From positions 524,793 to 588,792 of the forward strand of contig NZ_MVAG01000122.1 in assembly GCF_002177115.1 (NCBI RefSeq): a stretch of DNA of 64,000 nt. The letters are read 5' to 3'. This DNA is from Chryseobacterium mucoviscidosis. GTDB lineage: Bacteria > Bacteroidota > Bacteroidia > Flavobacteriales > Weeksellaceae. A program made the position numbers and the translations under genes. Below are positions 36,037-44,865 of the stretch, piece after piece (within the stretch, counting starts at the first letter, position 1; each line of letters opens with the position of its first letter). The notes below the pieces were generated by a model, which searched no databases, was not told where the DNA came from, and saw only the letters and a list, made by a program, of their open reading frames with translations.

Positions 36037-38241
36037 TTAGTTGGCAACATCGCTGATGAATTTTATTCTCAACATTCTCACCTCTTCATCCGAAAGTTCG
36101 TCTCCGAATTCATCAAGCAGAACTTTCATGCTGTCGCTTTCAGATTCATTCATGAATTCCATGAAACCGTCAACAATATCTTCATCAAAATTATCTTCAA
36201 TATAATAATCGATATTCAGTTTGGTTCCCTGATAAACAATACGTTCCATTTCCTTCAGCAGTTCGTCCATTGAAAGGTTTTTGGCTCTTGCAATGTCTTC
36301 AAGATCGATCTTTTTATCGGTACTCTGAATGATGAAAACTTTGTGGCTGGATTTGTTTGCCACCTGTTTAAGAACCATATCCTGAGTTCGCTCGATATTG
36401 TTGTCTTCTACATATTTACTGATGAAATCTGCGAATTCTTTACCGTATTTCTTGGCTTTTCCTTCTCCGACTCCGTAGATTTTAGTAATTTCTTCCACCG
36501 TAATCGGATACTGAACCGTCATATCTTCCAAACTCGGATCCATAAACACTGTGTAAGGCGGAATTCCGTGTTTTTTGGCAACTTTTTTTCTTAGTTCTTT
36601 AAGCTGGTTGAATAAATTCTGATCCAGACCGCCTCCGGACTGCATCTGAACCTGATCGCTTTCCGCTTTTGTCTGCGTTAAATCAAACTCTCTGTCTTCT
36701 GCAATTAAGAAAGAATGTTCCAGTTTTCCGTCAAGAACCAGTCTTCCCTTTTCAGCAATTTTTAAAACGCCGTAGGTTTCAATATCTTTCTGTAAAAAAT
36801 TCTGAACCGTTGCCTGTCTTAAAATTGTTTTCCAGTGGTTGTCTTTTTCTTCTTTTCCAAAACCGAAATAAGAAGTCTGTTCCAGTTTGTAAGACTTAGT
36901 AACCGCAGTTTCTTTTCCTGCGATGACCGAGATCAGATCTTTGGCTTTAAATTTTTCTCCGGTATCATTAATCAGCTCCAGAACTTTTCTCAGATCGTCT
37001 GTTGCATCTTTTAATTTTGGAGGATTCGATGAATTGTCGCACATTTTTGCTCCGTCACCATTGATCGGATCAAAATTTTCACCAAAATAATACAGAATAT
37101 ACTGTCTTCTGCTCATCGAAGTTTCGGCGTATCCTACCACTTCATTGAGAAGCTGTAATCCGATTTCTCTTTCAGAAACAGGCTTCTGTGCAAGGAATTT
37201 CTCCAGTTTTTCAATATCTTTCGGATCGTAGAACGCGAGACAATGACCTTCTCCACCATCTCTTCCTGCACGACCGGTCTCCTGGTAATAACTTTCCAGA
37301 GATTTCGGGAAATCGTAATGAATTACAAAACGTACATCCGGCTTATCGATTCCCATTCCGAAAGCAATGGTTGCCACTATCACATCCACTTCCTCCATCA
37401 GAAATTTATCCTGATTGGCTACCCTTATTTTCTGGTCGAGACCTGCATGATAAGGCAGTGCATTTACACCATTTACCTGCAGAAGCTGTGCAAATTCTTC
37501 AACTTTTCTTCGGCTCAGACAGTAAACAATTCCGGATTTTCCTTTATTCTGGCTGATGAACTTTACGATTTCCTTGTCTACATTTACCTTAGGCTGTACT
37601 TCATAGTAGAGATTCGGTCTGTTGAAGCTTTCTTTAAAAACCAGAGCATTCGTCATTCCCAAAGTTTTCTGGATATCATCCTGAACTTTTGGTGTAGCTG
37701 TTGCAGTAAGTGCAATCACCGGTACATCGGCAATTTTATCGATGATGGATTTCAGGTTTCGGTATTCCGGTCTGAAATCGTGTCCCCATTCTGAAATACA
37801 GTGTGCTTCATCAATGGCAAAGAAGGAAATTTTTACATCTTTCAGAAAATCCAGATAGTCTTCCTTAATTAATGATTCCGGGGCAACATATAAAAGTTTG
37901 GTTTTACCACTTTTAATATCGTCGAAAACCTGTTTGGTCTGCGTTTTGTTTAATGATGAATTTAAAACGTGTGCTACTCCATCGTCAGATGAAAGCCCGT
38001 TCACGGCATCTACCTGGTTCTTCATCAACGCTATAAGCGGAGAAACCACAATTGCCGTACCTTCCGAAATAAGAGCCGGAAGCTGATAACATAAGGATTT
38101 CCCTCCTCCTGTAGGCATCAGAACAAATATATCCTTCCCGTTCAAAAGGTTTTCTATAATCTGCTCCTGCTGTCCCTTAAAAGTAGAAAACCCGAAATAT
38201 TTTTTCAATTCGCCTGATAAATTGGCTTTTTTTGCGCTCAT
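36037..38241 (-). CDS. recQ: ATP-dependent DNA helicase RecQ
   Basis: The 734-residue 3'-5' helicase has Walker A MPTGGGKSLCYQLP, the DEAH box FAIDEAHCISEWGHDFR and motif VI YQETGRAGRDGG. An RQC winged helix and a C-terminal HRDC domain follow (FNQLKELRKKVAKKHGIPPY, about residues 535-605), plus a further helical tail. The zinc subdomain of RecQ normally has four Cys. Here SRRQYILYYFGENF...MCDNSSNPPK keeps only one Cys, so zinc binding is likely lost, which also seems common in Bacteroidota RecQ. The tail after HRDC (about 620-734) is longer than in E. coli RecQ. Confidence 0.95.
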   Translation of the reverse strand: MSAKKANLSGELKKYFGFSTFKGQQEQIIENLLNGKDIFVLMPTGGGKSLCYQLPALISEGTAIVVSPLIALMKNQVDAVNGLSSDDGVAHVLNSSLNKTQTKQVFDDIKSGKTKLLYVAPESLIKEDYLDFLKDVKISFFAIDEAHCISEWGHDFRPEYRNLKSIIDKIADVPVIALTATATPKVQDDIQKTLGMTNALVFKESFNRPNLYYEVQPKVNVDKEIVKFISQNKGKSGIVYCLSRRKVEEFAQLLQVNGVNALPYHAGLDQKIRVANQDKFLMEEVDVIVATIAFGMGIDKPDVRFVIHYDFPKSLESYYQETGRAGRDGGEGHCLAFYDPKDIEKLEKFLAQKPVSEREIGLQLLNEVVGYAETSMSRRQYILYYFGENFDPINGDGAKMCDNSSNPPKLKDATDDLRKVLELINDTGEKFKAKDLISVIAGKETAVTKSYKLEQTSYFGFGKEEKDNHWKTILRQATVQNFLQKDIETYGVLKIAEKGRLVLDGKLEHSFLIAEDREFDLTQTKAESDQVQMQSGGGLDQNLFNQLKELRKKVAKKHGIPPYTVFMDPSLEDMTVQYPITVEEITKIYGVGEGKAKKYGKEFADFISKYVEDNNIERTQDMVLKQVANKSSHKVFIIQSTDKKIDLEDIARAKNLSMDELLKEMERIVYQGTKLNIDYYIEDNFDEDIVDGFMEFMNESESDSMKVLLDEFGDELSDEEVRMLRIKFISDVAN

Positions 38242-38256
38242 CTAATTTTCTATTGC

Positions 38257-38264
38257 TAAATTTG
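38257..38264 (+). promoter_or_regulatory. -7 box TAAATTTG upstream of kdsD
   Basis: TAAATTTG matches the -7 consensus; TTG at 38232-38234 is 22 bases upstream, slightly long. It lies between divergent recQ and kdsD and would start the kdsD transcript about 125 bases before its start codon. Confidence 0.45.
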
Positions 38265-38394
38265 CATCTAACCCAAAGATATGAATTTTTCGCTTAAAAT
38301 AAAAGCGAACGAATTTATAAAAAATAAAATTTATATTAAATATCCTTTTAAAAATATAACGTTTTTTAAGAGATTTTTTGTATATGCTGTAAAA

Positions 38395-39354
38395 ATGGAA
38401 AGAGCCGACATCATTTCAATCGCGAAAAGCACTTTAGAAATAGAAATTTCAGAACTTGAAAAACTTAAATCCAGAATTAATGACGATTTTGCAAAAGCTG
38501 TAGAAATCATACATTCTGCCAAGGGAAAACTTATCGTGGTGGGAATCGGGAAATCGGCACACGTTGGAAATAAGATTGTTGCCACCCTGAACTCTACAGG
38601 AACCCCTTCTCAGTTTTTACACGCTTCGGAAGCCATCCACGGAGATTTGGGCGTTATTCAGAAGCAGGATGTTGTGTTGTGTATTTCAAATTCCGGAAAT
38701 TCACCGGAGATCGTGAATCTGGTTCCTTATCTGAAAGATTACTCTTCCGCTTTAATAGGAATGACGGGAAATAAATCCAGTAAACTTGCGGAATTTTCAG
38801 AAATCATTTTAGATACTCATGTAGAAAAGGAAGCGTGCCCGAATAAACTTGCGCCTACCAGTTCAACCACTCTGCAAATGGCTTTGGGAGATGCTTTGGC
38901 GATTGCTTTAATGGAAATGAATGATTTCAAAGCAAATGATTTTGCCAAATTTCATCCGGGAGGAAGTCTGGGTAAAAATTTAATTTCGAAAGTCGATGAT
39001 TTTTTATCTTCCCAAAAACCTCAGGTTACTGAAAATGATACAGTAAAAGATGTTATTATCTCAATCAGCGGTTCTCGTCACGGAATTACGGTGGTCACGA
39101 ATAATGACGAAATTATCGGAGTCATTACCGATGGTGATTTGAGAAGAATGCTCTTAAAAGGTGATGATATCGCTAAAGTTCTGGCAAAAGACATCATGTC
39201 TGCACATCCGAAGACCATCGAAAGAAATGCTCTGGCTAAAGAAGCCATGAAAATATTAAAAGACAATAATATCGGACAACTTGTGGTAACGGAAAACGGA
39301 AAATATTTCGGTATTATCGATCTGCATAAATTGCTGGATGAAGGAATTAATTAA
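38395..39354 (+). CDS. kdsD: KpsF/GutQ family arabinose-5-phosphate isomerase
   Basis: The 319-residue enzyme interconverts ribulose 5-phosphate and arabinose 5-phosphate for Kdo and LPS synthesis. Seen: a SIS domain with KGKLIVVGIGKSAHVGNKI, CISNSGNSPEI and FHPGGSLGK, then two CBS domains (about residues 205-315, SGSRHGITVVTNNDEIIGVI and DNNIGQLVVTENGKYFGII). The frame opens 38 codons upstream, but the homology begins at the Met at 38395 (MERADIISIAKSTLEIE). Full length for the family. It is divergent from recQ. Confidence 0.93.
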   Translation: MERADIISIAKSTLEIEISELEKLKSRINDDFAKAVEIIHSAKGKLIVVGIGKSAHVGNKIVATLNSTGTPSQFLHASEAIHGDLGVIQKQDVVLCISNSGNSPEIVNLVPYLKDYSSALIGMTGNKSSKLAEFSEIILDTHVEKEACPNKLAPTSSTTLQMALGDALAIALMEMNDFKANDFAKFHPGGSLGKNLISKVDDFLSSQKPQVTENDTVKDVIISISGSRHGITVVTNNDEIIGVITDGDLRRMLLKGDDIAKVLAKDIMSAHPKTIERNALAKEAMKILKDNNIGQLVVTENGKYFGIIDLHKLLDEGIN

Positions 39355-39451
39355 TCAGAATGTATACGTGAAAAGATTTAATTTTTTTCATAATAAACAC
39401 GCATGTGCATTTAAAAAAATGAAACATCTCTTTTTACTGAAACTTTTTCCC

Positions 39452-39459
39452 TAAATTTG
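39452..39459 (+). promoter_or_regulatory. -7 box TAAATTTG of tatC
   Basis: TAAATTTG lies 22 bases upstream of the GTG start; no TTG at the ideal -33 position. It supports tatC having its own promoter separate from kdsD. Confidence 0.4.
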
Positions 39460-39481
39460 AAATCTTAAAAAAAATTATCCT

Positions 39482-40309
39482 GTGAGTGATGCTAAAGACA
39501 TGTCTTTTTGGGGACATATTGGTGAACTGAGAGGTCATCTCATCCGTTCAATTCTTGCTATTATAGTTGCTGCAGTTATTATCGGTTTCAATATCAACTG
39601 GATTATGGATCACGTTTTCTTTGGTCCTACCCGAAACGATTTTGCGACCTTTGAGATTGTGAATCATTTTTCCAAAATGATTTTGGGCGAAGACAGCATT
39701 CACCTTCCGAAAGATTTTCCGGTTCGTGCAAGCAAGCTTTACCAGCAGTTTAATGTGATGATGGCAGTTTCCATTTTTGGAGGAATTGTTTTGGCTTTTC
39801 CTTATATTGTATGGGAGCTTTGGAGATTCATCAGTCCCGCTTTACATCCGAATGAAAGAAAAAATTCAATCTTTATCATCAATTCAGTTTGGATTTTATT
39901 TATGACGGGCGTTTTATGCGGATATTATTTAATCCTTCCTTTTGCCGTTAATTTCGGGGTTATTTTCAAAATCTCCGATATCATTATTCCGCTGTACGAT
40001 TTAAGTGATTATACGACTCTGTTTTTACAGGTAGTTTTAGGAATGGGCGTAATTTTCCTTTTTCCGGTACTTATTTATTTCCTTACCACCATCGGAATTC
40101 TTACACCAACCTTTATGAAAACATACCGTCGTCATGCGATTGTTTTAATCATGGTTGTTGCAGCAATTATCACTCCGGCAGACGTTTTAAGTATGTTGAT
40201 GGCAGCATTTCCACTGCTTTTACTGTACGAATTCAGTATCATCATGTGTTCGTATACCTATAAGAAAGTTCAGAAAGCGGCTGGAAATTTACCTGCAGTT
40301 CAGAAATAA
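39482..40309 (+). CDS. tatC: twin-arginine translocase subunit TatC
   Basis: The 275-residue TatC integral membrane protein receives twin-arginine signal peptides. Seen: MSFWGHIGELRGHLIRSI at the N terminus with the conserved Glu, and hydrophobic segments ILAIIVAAVIIGFNI, VMMAVSIFGGIVLAFPYIVW, WILFMTGVLCGYYLILPF, VVLGMGVIFLFPVLIYFL and VLIMVVAAIITPADVLSM. This gives the six-helix layout. The start shown is a GTG (VSDAKDMS); the next possible start is the Met at 39500. GTG is chosen because the extra residues are hydrophilic and fit common TatC N termini. tatA is not adjacent. Confidence 0.93.
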   Translation: MSDAKDMSFWGHIGELRGHLIRSILAIIVAAVIIGFNINWIMDHVFFGPTRNDFATFEIVNHFSKMILGEDSIHLPKDFPVRASKLYQQFNVMMAVSIFGGIVLAFPYIVWELWRFISPALHPNERKNSIFIINSVWILFMTGVLCGYYLILPFAVNFGVIFKISDIIIPLYDLSDYTTLFLQVVLGMGVIFLFPVLIYFLTTIGILTPTFMKTYRRHAIVLIMVVAAIITPADVLSMLMAAFPLLLLYEFSIIMCSYTYKKVQKAAGNLPAVQK

Positions 40310-40331
40310 TTTTTATCCATTCAAAATATAG

Positions 40332-40357
40332 TCCCGTAGATTTTCTGCGGGATTTTT
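40332..40357 (+). terminator. terminator of tatC
   Basis: TCCCGTAGA and TCTGCGGGA form a 9-bp stem with one mismatch at 40332-40352, followed by five T. The structured repeat copy A starts just after it. Confidence 0.8.
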
Positions 40358-40365
40358 CTTTTTCA

Positions 40366-40485
40366 GGAGCTTTATCGCGCTTTCCGCACTCGCTATTTTC
40401 AAGGTTCAGGTTTTGCGGCGGCTTTGCCGCCGCAAAACCTGAACCTTGAAAATGAGCTCAGACAATTGCTGCAATCGCGGCTAGG
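40366..40485 (+). repeat. structured palindromic repeat, copy A
   Basis: AGC (40368-40370) pairs with GCT (40480-40482). A 5-base bulge (40371-40375) is followed by CGCG (40376-40379) pairing with CGCG (40476-40479). Inside is a perfect 28-bp hairpin, arms 40395-40422 and 40426-40453, loop TTT. Its arm reads ATTTT, a 15-bp variable part, then GCGGCGGC at the apex. The base flanks TTCCGCACTCGCT and GAGCTCAGACAA match copy B exactly. It is intergenic, downstream of the tatC terminator. Confidence 0.9.
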
Positions 40486-40552
40486 GTTTTTGCGTGGAAA
40501 AGAATTGTTTCTGAAAATATTGATAATAAGTCTTTTGCGGATTGTGTTTTTT

Positions 40553-40610
40553 AACCACCCCGTCAAAAATTCTGAAGAATTTTTGCCACCCCTCCAGAGG
40601 AGGGGAATTT
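40553..40610 (+). repeat. AACCACCCCGTC double-hairpin repeat, copy 1
   Basis: A block of about 58 bases: AACCACCCCGTC, then a CAAAAATTC/GAATTTTTG hairpin, then CCCCTCC/GGAGGGG hairpin arms and AATTT. The same block occurs at 50318-50373. Intergenic, upstream of the M1 peptidase gene. The rest of 40486-40760 shows no gene. Confidence 0.7.
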
Positions 40611-40760
40611 TACTTATAAACTATTGATTCCGAAATGATAAAGACAAAGAATGTAACAAACATTTACTTCTTTCGTCTAATTAAAAAGATCGTAATAATT
40701 TAGATAAGCTGAATTTTACGTCTATTAAATTTCTATTTTAGCGATTATAATTTAATTCAG

Positions 40761-42389
40761 ATGAAAAAACTTTCATATACGCTTTTGTTTGCGGCAAGTC
40801 TTTCTTTCGGACAGTTTTTCGAGAAAGATAAGGTTTTCACGAAACAGGATACCTTAAAAGGTTCCAATACACAATTCCGAAACTTTTGGGACGTCAAAAA
40901 ATATGAACTTTCCGTAGAGCCTGATTTTGCCACGAAAAGTATTAAAGGAAACAACAAGATCAGTTTTGAGATCATTAAAGACGTTACCAATCCTACGTTT
41001 CAGATTGATCTGCAGCAGCCAATGAAAGCGGACAAAGTGGAAGCCAGCTTTCCGGTTGCAGAATATAAACAGGACGGCGATTTTATCTGGATCAAAACCA
41101 ATAAAAGCTTTAAAAAGGGTGAAAAATATACTATTGACGTCACCTATTCCGGAAATCCTACCATTGCAAAACGGGCTCCTTGGGACGGAGGCTGGGTTTT
41201 CACCAAAGATGAAAACGGAAATCCGTGGATGAGCGTTGCCGACGAAGGAATCGGAGCTTCTATCTGGCTTCCTACCAAAGATATCTGGGACGATGAACCC
41301 GACAATGGCGTTGTGATGAAAATCATTACTCCCAAAGATTTAGTGGGGGTTGGAAACGGAAGACTAATCAGCAAAAAAGCAGAAGGTGATAAAATGGCTT
41401 ACACATGGGAAGTTAAAAATCCAATTAACGCCTACTCTATCATTCCGAATATTGGAAAATATGTGAACTTCAAAGATACTTTTAACGGAGAAAAAGGGAA
41501 ACTGGATCTGGATTACTGGGTAATCGATTATAATTTAGACAAAGCAAAAAAACAGTTTCAGCAGGTAAAACCTATGCTTTCAGCGTTTGAATACTGGTTT
41601 GGAGCCTATCCTTTCTATGAAGATTCTTACAAGCTTGTAGATTCCCCTTATTTGGGAATGGAGCACCAAAGTAACGTTGCGTACGGAAATGCTTACCAAA
41701 ACGGTTATCTGGGGCAGGATCTTTCCGGAACGGGAGTTGGATTAAACTGGGATTACATCATTGTTCATGAAAGTGGACATGAATGGTTTGCGAATAATAT
41801 CACAGCAAAAGATCAGGCAGATATGTGGGTACACGAAGGTTTCACGATGTACTCCGAAGTCTTGTTCACCGAAAAATACATGGACAAAAAATCTGCGGAT
41901 ATTTATGCCGGAGGAATTCGTAACGGTATTCAGAATGATGTTTCGATCATCGGGAAATACGGCGTAAGAAATGAAGGAAGCGGCGATATGTACCCAAAAG
42001 GCGCAAGTATGCTTCACACGATTCGTCAGGTCATCAATAACGATGCGAAATTCAGAGAAATTTTAAGAGGAATCAATAAAGATTTTTATCATCAAACGGT
42101 AACAACACAGCAGATTGAAAATTATATTTCAAAGAAATCCGGAATCGATTTTTCAAGTGTTTTCAATCAATATCTGAGAACCACAAAAATTCCGACACTG
42201 GAATATTCCCAGAAAGGCGAAGAACTGAAATTCCGCTACACCAACGTTGTGAAGAATTTAAAACTTCCTATTATTGTTGACGGAATAACCATAAATCCAA
42301 CCGAACAGTGGCAGACTGTAAAGCTAAAAAAAGGAACTCCGGTACAGTTTAACGAAAATTATTATATCGATTATAAAAAGGTACAGTAA
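40761..42389 (+). CDS. M1 family metallopeptidase (aminopeptidase), secreted
   Basis: The 542-residue zinc aminopeptidase-like protein has a signal peptide (LSYTLLFAASLSFGQ). The N-terminal beta domain resembles M1 enzymes. The catalytic domain contains VHESGHEWFAN with His336 and His340 and Glu359 in WVHEGFTMYSE, giving HEXXH-18-E. A GAMEN-like exopeptidase motif is not obvious: SPYLGMEHQSN occupies its place (GMEHQ), as in other M1 groups. There is no C-terminal T9SS domain, so it probably stays in the periplasm or outer membrane. It lies near a second metallopeptidase gene on the same strand. Confidence 0.93.
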   Translation: MKKLSYTLLFAASLSFGQFFEKDKVFTKQDTLKGSNTQFRNFWDVKKYELSVEPDFATKSIKGNNKISFEIIKDVTNPTFQIDLQQPMKADKVEASFPVAEYKQDGDFIWIKTNKSFKKGEKYTIDVTYSGNPTIAKRAPWDGGWVFTKDENGNPWMSVADEGIGASIWLPTKDIWDDEPDNGVVMKIITPKDLVGVGNGRLISKKAEGDKMAYTWEVKNPINAYSIIPNIGKYVNFKDTFNGEKGKLDLDYWVIDYNLDKAKKQFQQVKPMLSAFEYWFGAYPFYEDSYKLVDSPYLGMEHQSNVAYGNAYQNGYLGQDLSGTGVGLNWDYIIVHESGHEWFANNITAKDQADMWVHEGFTMYSEVLFTEKYMDKKSADIYAGGIRNGIQNDVSIIGKYGVRNEGSGDMYPKGASMLHTIRQVINNDAKFREILRGINKDFYHQTVTTQQIENYISKKSGIDFSSVFNQYLRTTKIPTLEYSQKGEELKFRYTNVVKNLKLPIIVDGITINPTEQWQTVKLKKGTPVQFNENYYIDYKKVQ

Positions 42390-42405
42390 AATCTTAATAA
42401 TACAG

Positions 42406-42434
42406 GCAAAATCGTTCTTCGGTTTTGCTTTTTT
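42406..42434 (+). terminator. terminator of M1 peptidase gene
   Basis: GCAAAATC and GGTTTTGC form a stem (42406-42428) with one G-T pair, followed by six T. Confidence 0.8.
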
Positions 42435-42556
42435 GTTTCATTTATTCAGGAATTAGTATTAAATTAATTACTCTCTGTAAATTTTAACAAAAATTTAAAA
42501 CTTTTAAAGTAACAAAATCAATTTTTCATCAACTACTTGAATATAATTTGAACTCA

Positions 42557-44413
42557 ATGAAAAAAATAGCACTAAGTTTAGGATTACTGGCTGCGTTTTT
42601 TGTAAATGCACAGTCTATAAAAACTACGATAGATTTGGTAAATGTAAAAGACGATAAGGTTGCCGTAACGATGGAATTTCCAAAAATGAAATCCGGTGAC
42701 GTGAAGTTTCATTTTCCTAAAACAGTTCCGGGAACTTATTCTGTAGACGATTACGGAAGATTTGTGGAGGGAATTAAATTTTTAGATAACAAAGGAAAAG
42801 AGATTGCTTTCACAAAAGTAAATGACAACACTTACGCTCTGAAAAACGCTCAGAATTTAAGCAAAGTAACTTATCTTGTGAATGACAGTTTCGATGAAGA
42901 AATGGACGATTCCAAACACAAAGCGGTATTTTCACCTTCGGGAACAGATATTGAAACCGGAAAAGTTTATTTAATCAATACCCACGGATTTGTAGGTTAC
43001 ATTGATAATATGCAGGACGTTCCTTATCAGTTAATTATCCAGAAACCAACGGATTTCTACGGCACAACCGCTTTGGTGGATCAGGATAAATCTGAATCTA
43101 CAGATACCTATACTTTAGCGAATTATGCAAAAGTGACCGATTCTCCGTTAATGTATACAAAACCGGATTATGTTACGTTCAACGCGGGAGGAATGGATCT
43201 TGTATTGGGCGTTTATTCTCCGACAGGAAAATACAAAGCCGCTGATTTCAAAGAAAATCTTGAGAAAACGGTGATTGCCCAGAAGAAATTCTTAGGTGAT
43301 ATGAACACCAACAAAAAATATGCAATCATGCTTTATCTTTCGGGGATGGAAGAACCGCATATCAAAGGTTTCGGAGCTTTGGAACACCACGAATCCACAA
43401 GTGTTGTCCTGCCTGAAATGATGCCGAAAGATGCGATTGACAAAACCATTACGGACGTGGTTTCTCATGAGTTTTTCCACACGGTAAATCCTTTGAAAAC
43501 GCATTCGGAAGAAATTCATTATTTCGATTATGCAGATCCGAAAATGTCTCAGCATTTGTGGATGTATGAAGGCGGAACGGAGTATTTTGCGAATTTATTC
43601 CAGATTCAGGAAGGTCTGATCACAAAAGATGAATTCCTTCAGAGAATGAGCGAAAAAATCGCCAACTCCAAGAACTATAATGATACCATGCCTTTTACGG
43701 TAATGAGTAAAAATGTTCTTAAAGACGAATACAAAGACCAATACAGAAACGTTTACGAAAAAGGAGCGCTTCTTGCGATGTGTCTTGATATCGAATTGAG
43801 AAAGCTGTCCAACGGAGAAATGGGCTATCGTGACATGATCAGAAAACTGTCTCAGCGATTTGGGGAAAACAAACCGTTTAAAGACGATAAACTGATTGAC
43901 GAACTGGTAACGGTTACAGGGTATCCTCAGGTAAAAGACTTTTACAACAAATACATTGCAGGAGATCAGCCGACTCCTTATGCACAATATCTGAGTCTTG
44001 TTGGTGTAGAAGCAAAAAAACAGGAAACTCCGCCAATTTTCTGGTTCATTAAAGATCCTCAACAGACCGGTTTTGATGATAAGGACAATGCATTTGTATT
44101 CGACGAAAGTTCTGCTCTGTCTCCTTTCTCAAAAAGCATCGGATTTAAAATCACTGATAAAATCGTTGCTCTGGACGGAAAAACCATCAATGTTCAGAAT
44201 ATTCAGTCGTTTGTGGAGTATGCGAAATCTGTAAAGGAAGGACAAAATGTAACGGTAACCGTTTTAAGAAAGAATGGTGACAAAACAGAGAAAATCGATC
44301 TTAAAGGAAAAGCAATTCTTGATAAAATGACGATCGAAACGCTTCAGTTCAAATCTAATCCAACGGCTGCTGAACAAAAATTACAGGATCAGTGGTTAAC
44401 CGGAAAAAAATAA
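42557..44413 (+). CDS. M61 family metallopeptidase with PDZ domain
   Basis: The 618-residue protein has a signal peptide (IALSLGLLAAFFVNAQ) and an N-terminal beta domain. The catalytic helix is VVSHEFFHTVNPLKTHSEEI with HExxH at 304-308 and Glu in MYEGGTEYFA as third ligand. The C-terminal PDZ-like domain is FSKSIGFKITDKIVALDGKT and VEYAKSVKEGQNVTVTVLRK (about residues 520-585). M61 enzymes include glycyl aminopeptidases. The start at 42557 is chosen over an upstream TTG frame opening because the signal peptide starts there. It is periplasmic, and complete in length. Confidence 0.93.
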   Translation: MKKIALSLGLLAAFFVNAQSIKTTIDLVNVKDDKVAVTMEFPKMKSGDVKFHFPKTVPGTYSVDDYGRFVEGIKFLDNKGKEIAFTKVNDNTYALKNAQNLSKVTYLVNDSFDEEMDDSKHKAVFSPSGTDIETGKVYLINTHGFVGYIDNMQDVPYQLIIQKPTDFYGTTALVDQDKSESTDTYTLANYAKVTDSPLMYTKPDYVTFNAGGMDLVLGVYSPTGKYKAADFKENLEKTVIAQKKFLGDMNTNKKYAIMLYLSGMEEPHIKGFGALEHHESTSVVLPEMMPKDAIDKTITDVVSHEFFHTVNPLKTHSEEIHYFDYADPKMSQHLWMYEGGTEYFANLFQIQEGLITKDEFLQRMSEKIANSKNYNDTMPFTVMSKNVLKDEYKDQYRNVYEKGALLAMCLDIELRKLSNGEMGYRDMIRKLSQRFGENKPFKDDKLIDELVTVTGYPQVKDFYNKYIAGDQPTPYAQYLSLVGVEAKKQETPPIFWFIKDPQQTGFDDKDNAFVFDESSALSPFSKSIGFKITDKIVALDGKTINVQNIQSFVEYAKSVKEGQNVTVTVLRKNGDKTEKIDLKGKAILDKMTIETLQFKSNPTAAEQKLQDQWLTGKK

Positions 44414-44447
44414 ATGCAGCTAAGATTAAAATTAGGACTTAGTAATC

Positions 44448-44475
44448 AAGCGGGGAATTTTCTCCGCTTTTTTAT
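44448..44475 (+). terminator. terminator of M61 peptidase gene
   Basis: AAGCGGGGA and TCTCCGCTT pair (44448-44469) with one G-T, followed by a T run. The following 150 bases hold no gene; they include GTCAGACTGAGCTTGTCGAAG (44569 on), a palindrome-like stretch of repeated type. Confidence 0.78.
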
Positions 44476-44623
44476 TGTCAATGTGGGCAGCAAGAGTTTT
44501 TGAGCAAACGGATGTTTCTGCAAGTTCAGTATGACATTGCTAAATCCAACTGCTATTTTGAAATTTTGTCAGACTGAGCTTGTCGAAGTCTTTGTAAATG
44601 CTGTAAATAATGGATAATTTTTA

Positions 44624-44740
44624 GGAGCTTTTTCCTGCTTTCCGCACTCGCTATTTTGTGTATTTGGGGTTTGCGGCGGCTTCGCCGCCGCAAACCCCAA
44701 ATACACAAAATGAGCTCAGACAAAGCTTCAATCAGGGCTA
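44624..44740 (+). repeat. structured palindromic repeat, copy B
   Basis: AGC (44626-44628) pairs with GCT (44737-44739). A 5-base bulge (44629-44633) is followed by CCTG (44634-44637) pairing with CAGG (44733-44736). The inner hairpin is a perfect 28 bp, arms 44653-44680 and 44684-44711, loop TTC. Its arm reads ATTTT, a 15-bp variable part unlike copy A, then GCGGCGGC. Flanks TTCCGCACTCGCT and GAGCTCAGACAA equal those of copy A. The outer and inner stems both changed sequence while keeping pairing. Confidence 0.9.
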
Positions 44741-44865
44741 AAATTCAGGTCACTCCTTATAAATATTCAATGTAAAATTGTCAGTTAACAAAAATCAAAA
44801 TATAAATTTCACAGCTTAGATTCCTCCGGAATGACAAACTTTACGCAGCACATTCCTGAAACAAT

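Noticed and set aside
40424..40627. Open frame of 67 codons across the structured repeat
   Set aside because: It overlaps the perfect hairpin and its sequence is dictated by the palindrome; no coding character.
40366..44740. Structured repeats as integron attC sites
   Set aside because: No RYYYAAC/GTTRRRY core sites and no integrase or cassette array; the loop and stems are of a different type.
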